From: an uncultured Bacilli bacterium
Lineage (GTDB): Bacteria; Bacillota_I; Bacilli_A; RF39; UBA660
Assembly (NCBI GenBank): GCA_947627225.1
Contig: CANQVB010000003.1
Span: 1 to 42,981, forward strand
Length of the DNA stretch: 42,981 nucleotides
Direction: 5' to 3'
Shown here: piece after piece, positions 37,349 through 42,981 of the stretch
Layout: each line of letters starts with the position of its first letter
Numbering within the stretch: position 1 is the first letter of the stretch
The notes under the pieces: generated by a model
Told to the model about the DNA's origin: nothing
Databases searched by the model: none
The model's input: the letters and a program-made list of their open reading frames with translations, nothing else
Position numbers and translations under genes: made by a program

Positions 37349-38593
37349 ATGATATTAGAATTTAGTATTGCAAATTTTTTATCCTTTAAAGATAAAGTTA
37401 CTTTTAGTATGCTTGCAAATGCTACAAATGGGTTAGATGATAATTATATTCTATCTAATGATCGAAGGGTGTTAAAAACAAATGCAATATATGGTGCAAA
37501 CGCATCGGGTAAAACGAATTTATTCAAAATATTGACGATTGTAATATCGATGTTGAGAAGTTCAAATATGGTTAATATCAATGCAAAATTGCCAATAACG
37601 CCATTTAAGTTCGATAAAAATACAATCAATAAACCAAGTGAATTTGAAATTAAATTTATTGTTGACGATGTACGATATGTTTATGGATTTGTGGCCGATT
37701 CAAATAAAATATATGAGGAATACTTATATTATTATCCAAATGGAAGAGAAACGAAAATTTTTGACAGGACGAATACGAATGATTATTCTTTTCCACAAAA
37801 AGATGAAAAAATATTAAATGACATAGCTTCTAAAAATGCACCCAATAAATTTTTAATTGCTACTGCAACAAATTGGAATTATGAAAAGACAAAAGTTCCC
37901 TATCAATTTTTAAGCGTAGATATTAATACTTTTAATCATTTAAGTGGTCTTAGAGATTTAGCTCTAAAAGAATATTTAAAAAATGATAAAGAGTTAAAAG
38001 ATTTTGCATTAGATTTTTTGAAAAAAGCAGATTTTAATATAGAAGATTATAAAGTCTTGGAAATAGATGTTCCAGATGATGTATTGGCCGCAATACCTGA
38101 TTTTATTAAAGCTGGAATGAATATGAAAGAAAAACCAAAAGTGTTTACTGCATTATTTAAACATAAAGGTTCTGATGTTCAATTATCCTATGAAGAAGAA
38201 TCAATGGGAACTCAAATTATTTTTTGTTTTATTCCATTTATTATGGATGCATTACATAATAAAAAAGTTGTCGTAGTAGATGAATTAGATAAAAGTTTAC
38301 ATCCATATCTGGTTGAAATGATTGTTCAAATGTTTAATGATCCCGAGATAAATAAAAATGGTGCACAATTAATATTTAATACTCACGATACTAATTTATT
38401 AAAACTAAACATTCTAAGAAGAGATCAAATATGGTTCACAGAAAAAGATGATAAGCATGGAATAAGTGATTTATATCCTTTAAGCGATTTTTCTGTGAGA
38501 AAAACGGAGAATGTTGAGAGAGGATATATGCTTGGTAGATATGGAGCTGTTCCTTTTATCAAAAATGATTTTAATCTATGGGAAGAAGAGTAG
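37349..38593 (+). CDS. AAA15/ABC-like ATPase, RloA/AbiLi-like
   Basis: 'YGANASGKTNLFKIL' Walker A, 'KKVVVVDELDKSLHP' Walker B, 'LIFNTHDTNLL'; partnered with RloB-like gene. Confidence 0.85.
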   Translation: MILEFSIANFLSFKDKVTFSMLANATNGLDDNYILSNDRRVLKTNAIYGANASGKTNLFKILTIVISMLRSSNMVNINAKLPITPFKFDKNTINKPSEFEIKFIVDDVRYVYGFVADSNKIYEEYLYYYPNGRETKIFDRTNTNDYSFPQKDEKILNDIASKNAPNKFLIATATNWNYEKTKVPYQFLSVDINTFNHLSGLRDLALKEYLKNDKELKDFALDFLKKADFNIEDYKVLEIDVPDDVLAAIPDFIKAGMNMKEKPKVFTALFKHKGSDVQLSYEEESMGTQIIFCFIPFIMDALHNKKVVVVDELDKSLHPYLVEMIVQMFNDPEINKNGAQLIFNTHDTNLLKLNILRRDQIWFTEKDDKHGISDLYPLSDFSVRKTENVERGYMLGRYGAVPFIKNDFNLWEEE

Positions 38594-39216
38594 AACAGAA
38601 TAGAAAAATTAGTAACGATAGAGTAAGAAAAATCAGAAAGCCAAAAAGTAAAATATTAATAGCAACTGAAGGAAAAAATAAAACAGAAAAGACATACTTT
38701 AGTAATTTTGAAGACGGTAAAAAATCATACAATATTACATTTGCTAAAGGAAATAATACGGATCCATTAAAGTTGGTTAAGATGTTAATCAAGGAAATAG
38801 ATAAGTTAAAATTAGATTTGCAAGATGATAATGCAGCATATTGTATTTTTGATACAGATGTCGATCCCATTAAAAATAAAATCATTGAGGAAGCAATTCA
38901 ATTGGCAAAGAAAAATAATATAAAAATTATTACATCATCACCATGTATGGAACTGTGGTTCTTACTACATTATGACTATACAACTGCAAATATGGATAGC
39001 GAAGAAGTAATTAAAAGGTTAAAAAAGTATTATCCAAAATATGAAAAGAATATGAATATTTATCCTGATGTCATTGAAAGAATAGATTTAGCAATTGATC
39101 ATGCCAAAAAATTAGAAAAGTATCAAATTGATAATAAACGAAGAATAGGAACAGTTGAGGCAAATCCTAACACTGAAGTATATAAAATAGTTGAAGATTT
39201 AATGAAAAAAGGCTAG
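38578..39216 (+). CDS. RloB/AbiLii-like protein (TOPRIM-like acidic motifs)
   Basis: 'KILIATEGKNKTEKTYFSNF', 'AAYCIFDTDVDP', 'SSPCMELWFLLHYDYT'; overlaps the ATPase gene by 16 nt. Confidence 0.85.
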   Translation: MGRRVEQNRKISNDRVRKIRKPKSKILIATEGKNKTEKTYFSNFEDGKKSYNITFAKGNNTDPLKLVKMLIKEIDKLKLDLQDDNAAYCIFDTDVDPIKNKIIEEAIQLAKKNNIKIITSSPCMELWFLLHYDYTTANMDSEEVIKRLKKYYPKYEKNMNIYPDVIERIDLAIDHAKKLEKYQIDNKRRIGTVEANPNTEVYKIVEDLMKKG

Positions 39217-39236
39217 GAATAATTCCTAGCTTTTGC
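39212..39236. terminator. Hairpin at the end of the RloAB cassette, overlapping the rloB stop codon
   Basis: gctaggaa-taa-ttcctagc followed by tttt; A-run on the other side. Confidence 0.6.
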
Positions 39237-39421
39237 CATTTAAACGATCTATAACAGAAACAACAAAGTTGAAGGCAGTATAAATATAAGAGAATATGTA
39301 CTTAGTGTTTCCTCGATAACACACTTTTCTCTAAGATGGTCTTTAGATTGTCAATGTTTGTATAATGAAAAAAGGAATTTTCGAGATCAATTTGTTTTAT
39401 ATCCATGCAATTATACTGCAT
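39226..39421 (-). pseudogene. Decayed small gene with intact ribosome site and N-terminus
   Basis: Minus-strand GGAGG then ATG at 39421: MQYNCMDIKQIDLENSFFHYTNIDNLKTILEKSVLSRKH* (stop at 39302); another frame downstream reads YIYTAFNFVVSVIDRLNGKS*. Confidence 0.5.
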
Positions 39422-39547
39422 ATTTTCCTCCATTTGTCATCTATCAAATAGGACATAGTTGTCATGCTTATTCGTACGATTCTACAAAATTATATGCTTT
39501 TCCTTTCAAAGAATCAAAAAATTTGATATGATTGAATTGGTGATAAC

Positions 39548-39955
39548 ATGAGAAAAAGAAGTGAACTACGGGAAAGTATTATAAAAATTTTATACCAAGC
39601 TATGATTTATGAAGCTGCAAAACATACTTATGATATTGATGCTTTGATTTTAGAAGAAATAGAAATTGAAAATGCCTTTGTCAGTCAATGTGTAAAGGGA
39701 ATTTTAGAAAAGAAAAAAGAAATTGAACATCTTGCAAACCAATATCTCGTGGATTGGGAGATGAAGCGTCTTTCCAAAGTGGATCAATGTATTTTATCTC
39801 TTGGAATCTATGAGCTCGTTTATCTTGATACACCAAATATTGTTGCCATTAACGAAGCGGTTGAACTTTCTAAGAAGTATAGTGAAGAAAAGGTAACGCA
39901 CATGATTAATGGCGTATTAGATGCGATTTATCATAGTGAAGATAACAAAAGTTAA
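39548..39955 (+). CDS. nusB: Transcription antitermination factor NusB
   Basis: 135 aa; 'WEMKRLSKVDQCILSLGIYELVYLDTPNIVAINEAVELSKKYSEEKVTHMINGVLDAI'. Confidence 0.93.
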   Translation: MRKRSELRESIIKILYQAMIYEAAKHTYDIDALILEEIEIENAFVSQCVKGILEKKKEIEHLANQYLVDWEMKRLSKVDQCILSLGIYELVYLDTPNIVAINEAVELSKKYSEEKVTHMINGVLDAIYHSEDNKS

Positions 39956-39964
39956 GAGGTTATT

Positions 39965-41233
39965 ATGCGGGAAGAATATATTACTGTCAGTCAATTAAAT
40001 CGTTATATGAGGTATCTCATCGAAACGAATGAGAATTTACAAGACGTGCACTTAAAAGGGGAGATTTCTAACTTTAAAGCGCATACAAGAGGACACTACT
40101 ATTTTACCTTGAAAGATGAAACCTCAAGAATTAGTGCCATTATGTTTGCGTCGCAAGTTTCTAAAATTAAGTTTGTCCCAATGGATGGAATGAAAGTCTT
40201 TGTCTCTGGAAAAGTGAGTGTCTATGAAACAAACGGTGCCTATCAAATTTATGTAAATTCGATGATCGAAGATGGAATTGGGAATTTATATATTGCCTTT
40301 GAACAACGCAAAAAGAAACTGCAGGAAGAAGGGTTGTTTGCTGATGCACATAAGAAAAAAATTCCAAGAATTCCAGAAAGAATTGGTGTTGTGACAGCCC
40401 CAACAGGTGCAGCAATACGAGATATTTTATCGACCATTCGAAGAAGATTTCCTCATGTTGAAGTTTTGCTGTTTCCATCTCTTGTACAAGGTGAGCAGGC
40501 AAAAGAGGATATTGCAAGACAAATTAAGCGTGCAGAAGCTTTTGATTTAGATGTTTTGATTGTTGGAAGAGGAGGAGGAAGTCTTGAAGACTTATGGGCC
40601 TTTAATGAAGAAGAAGTCGCCCGTGCCATTTATGCCTCCAGGGTTCCAATCATCAGTGCTGTAGGTCATGAGGTTGACTTTACCATTGCAGACTTTGTAG
40701 CAGACTTACGTGCTCCAACACCAACCGGTGCTGCTGAACTTGCTGTACCAAACCAAAGCGATGTTAAAAATTATCTGATTCAGTTAGAAATTCGCCTCAA
40801 AAAAGCGATGCTCAATCGTCTAAATGGAAATAAGCAAGCGTTGAAACAACTCTTATCAAGACCCGTTTTCAAACAGCCATTAAGGCTCTATGAAGCTAAG
40901 GAACAACAATTTGACTTGTTGTATGAAAAACTAAAGGATGTCATGTGGCAAAAGATTGGGGCCAAAAAACATCAGCTTGAACTCATCAAGGAATCTTTTC
41001 TATTTAAAATGCCAATGGAACTTTTAGATACCAAAAAACAAAGATATGTATTTGCTTTAGAAAAGTTGGAACTTTTAAATCCAATGCTTACACTAAAACG
41101 TGGCTACACCATTGCGAAAAAGGGTGAAAAAGCAATTACTTCCATTGCGGATGTAGAAGTAAATACTAGTATTCAAATTACATTTCAAGATGGCTATGCC
41201 CTTACAGAAGTAAAAGAAAAATATCAAAATTAA
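39965..41233 (+). CDS. xseA: Exodeoxyribonuclease VII large subunit
   Basis: 'VSQLNRYMRYLIETNENLQDVHLKGEISNFKAHTRGHYYFTLKDE', 'IVGRGGGSLEDLWAFNEEEVARAI', 'GHEVDFTIADFVADLRAPTPTGAAE'. Confidence 0.98.
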   Translation: MREEYITVSQLNRYMRYLIETNENLQDVHLKGEISNFKAHTRGHYYFTLKDETSRISAIMFASQVSKIKFVPMDGMKVFVSGKVSVYETNGAYQIYVNSMIEDGIGNLYIAFEQRKKKLQEEGLFADAHKKKIPRIPERIGVVTAPTGAAIRDILSTIRRRFPHVEVLLFPSLVQGEQAKEDIARQIKRAEAFDLDVLIVGRGGGSLEDLWAFNEEEVARAIYASRVPIISAVGHEVDFTIADFVADLRAPTPTGAAELAVPNQSDVKNYLIQLEIRLKKAMLNRLNGNKQALKQLLSRPVFKQPLRLYEAKEQQFDLLYEKLKDVMWQKIGAKKHQLELIKESFLFKMPMELLDTKKQRYVFALEKLELLNPMLTLKRGYTIAKKGEKAITSIADVEVNTSIQITFQDGYALTEVKEKYQN

Positions 41234-41247
41234 AGGAGGAAAAAAAG

Positions 41248-41499
41248 ATGGAAAAAAATTTCGAAAAAACAGAAAAAATAGAAAACACATTTGAAGAAAA
41301 CTTAGAAGAACTAGAACAATTGGTTAAAAAATTAGAAAATGGTGATGTTCCACTCGATCACGCCATTGAGGACTTTAACAAAGCCATGAAGCTTGCGAAA
41401 CTTTGTGATGAAAAGTTAAAACAAGCCGAAACGACCCTTTCTAAAATCGTAAAAGAAGATGGGACTATCGAAGAATTTAAAGAAGAAGAAACAAATTAA
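41248..41499 (+). CDS. xseB: Exodeoxyribonuclease VII small subunit
   Basis: 'FEENLEELEQLVKKLENGDVPLDHAIEDFNKAMKLAKLCDEKLKQAE'; AGGAGG RBS. Confidence 0.95.
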   Translation: MEKNFEKTEKIENTFEENLEELEQLVKKLENGDVPLDHAIEDFNKAMKLAKLCDEKLKQAETTLSKIVKEDGTIEEFKEEETN

Positions 41500-41515
41500 T
41501 GGGAGGAGATTTAAA

Positions 41516-42220
41516 ATGGTAGAAGAACAATTGACGCAATTACCTTTCGCTGAAATGCAAAGAAAACGAATCAATAAGAAAGAGGCAAGAGATAAACAGC
41601 TTATCAAAGAGGAAGATTATACAAACTATCAATTGGTAGAAAGTTTATATAGAAAAGTGTTTGAAACCTATTTAAAAACAATTTATCCATTTTACCAGAT
41701 CGATCAAAAATTAGAAGAATCACCCTTAGGATACACCATGGTCGAAACAGAAAACAGAAATTTATATCATAGAACTTCATATCTAGATTCAAACTATATT
41801 TTTCTTAAAAATTTTTACTATGTAGAACGATTAAATGAAGAACAAATCCATGCGTTTTTAGAATTCTTAAAAGACCAAAACGAAAGTCGTTTTCATCGAT
41901 TATTGGAAATCGTAAAAGAAACATTTCCTGATATAGTGAGTGAAAAATCTACGACAGCAAATGGTCCAACGAATGTTTTTTATGGTCCGCCTGTTCCTGG
42001 TTTTTCGTTTTCGAATCAGACGCTTGTTTTTTTGCTAAATTATGGAAAAAACAAAATTCCTTTGGAAGAACAAGATTTTGTTTCCAATAAACAACAAAAG
42101 GAAGATTATGCAAATGAATTGATGCAATCGCTGAAAAATACAATCAGTATGCAACTTGATTATCCTGTAGAAGTAAGGTGTTATAAAGGAAATATTCAAT
42201 ATGAAGGTGAAAATGTATGA
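41516..42220 (+). CDS. Uncharacterised protein (soluble)
   Basis: 234 aa from ATG 41516 with GGGAGGAG RBS (ORF-track start 41459 lies within xseB); no recognised family. Confidence 0.7.
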   Translation: MVEEQLTQLPFAEMQRKRINKKEARDKQLIKEEDYTNYQLVESLYRKVFETYLKTIYPFYQIDQKLEESPLGYTMVETENRNLYHRTSYLDSNYIFLKNFYYVERLNEEQIHAFLEFLKDQNESRFHRLLEIVKETFPDIVSEKSTTANGPTNVFYGPPVPGFSFSNQTLVFLLNYGKNKIPLEEQDFVSNKQQKEDYANELMQSLKNTISMQLDYPVEVRCYKGNIQYEGENV

Positions 42221-42981
42221 AACTAAATCCAATACGACGTATAACAACACAATTTGTAAAAGACATTCCTATCAATTCGAATGTAAAATTAAACAAAAAA
42301 ATTGCTGAAAAAATTGCCCATGAAATTGAAGAAATTCAAACTGACAGTGAAACGGTAGTACCGCAAGGAAATACAGCGGAAACAGAAACAATATCTCTAG
42401 AATCTTCATTTCCGCAATCTCGTTTTCCCGAAGATTTGTATAATTACGGTGTTATTAAAAAAGATACTTATATTTTTAATGGCATCCATGCCCAATCTGG
42501 ACAATATGGAGGAAGCCAAGAGGTTTTTGATTTTGAAAGTAAGAGATTACTCCTAGATTTTCGAATTAGGCAAATCGTACAACATTATTATCCGGAAGCT
42601 ACTCTAGAAGAAACGGAAGCAATCTTATTTGCTCTTTATAATGTTGGATGTGGCTATACGGCAATCATCAATACGATTTTTAAGCAATTCACATGGAAAG
42701 AGGAAGAATTTGAACAAATATTTGGGTTTCCTATGTATACAGTACATCCAAATGGAACGGTTGACTTTAATTATGAATATTTAATTCTAGATCTATTTTG
42801 TTATCGACATATGAAAATAGCCGAACGGAATCCTCTTGGAATAGATTCTCCTATCGATATTATTATCCAACATGCAGAGTCATATAATGAATGGTTGACA
42901 CTTGATATGAGTTATGCTAATGAATGGCTAAAAGAAAAAGGAATTTCGGCAACAGTCACACGAGAAGCTTTTATTGCACCC
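42217..42981 (+). CDS. Uncharacterised protein, possible papain-like cysteine-peptidase-type domain; truncated by the window end
   Basis: Continuous frame MKLNPIRRITTQFVKDIPINSN...ILFALYNVGCGYTAIINTIFKQFTW...FGFPMYTVHPNGTVDFNYEYLILDLF...; ATGA overlap with preceding gene; not in ORF track because it runs off the edge. Confidence 0.65.
   Translation, partial: MKLNPIRRITTQFVKDIPINSNVKLNKKIAEKIAHEIEEIQTDSETVVPQGNTAETETISLESSFPQSRFPEDLYNYGVIKKDTYIFNGIHAQSGQYGGSQEVFDFESKRLLLDFRIRQIVQHYYPEATLEETEAILFALYNVGCGYTAIINTIFKQFTWKEEEFEQIFGFPMYTVHPNGTVDFNYEYLILDLFCYRHMKIAERNPLGIDSPIDIIIQHAESYNEWLTLDMSYANEWLKEKGISATVTREAFIAP

Noticed and set aside
1-42981. tRNA/rRNA genes, CRISPR arrays, transposases, integrases or prophage genes
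   Set aside because: None recognised on either strand by eye; only the RloAB cassette and gene debris suggest mobility, and no flanking repeats were found.

Overview
Low-GC, Bacillota-like chromosomal window (standard stop usage, AGGAGG-type ribosome sites, ylbJ/ylbL and a glmS ribozyme; taxonomic placement is inference). About 1-24 kb is a surface-glycan / teichoic-acid-like locus. It contains: a decayed rfbB; a minus-strand block with a TPP-dependent acetolactate-synthase-like enzyme, an SDR, a cytidylyltransferase fused to a degenerate Gfo/Idh/MocA-like domain, and a TagF/TagB-like glycerophosphotransferase (candidate pathway for an unusual CDP-activated polyol); an FdtA/FdtB/GNAT dTDP-3-amino-sugar cassette; a GT2; then on the plus strand an SGNH hydrolase, an acyltransferase-3, a TagH/TagG-type ABC exporter, a tandem GT2, a large GT-C-like membrane protein, a bifunctional fucokinase/GDP-fucose pyrophosphorylase (Fkp-like), two GT2s, DUF2304 and a small EamA/SMR-type transporter. 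Next come a glmS ribozyme with glmS, a 1250-aa secreted glucosaminidase with DUF5011-like repeats and a duplicated C-terminal domain, an orphan GspE/PilB ATPase divergent from two pseudopilins, ylbJ, ylbL/sepM-like, mutS, a two-gene RloA/RloB (AbiL-like) defence cassette flanked by gene debris, nusB, xseA, xseB, and an uncharacterised translationally coupled pair running off the window end. All calls come from reading motifs by eye; no database search was run.
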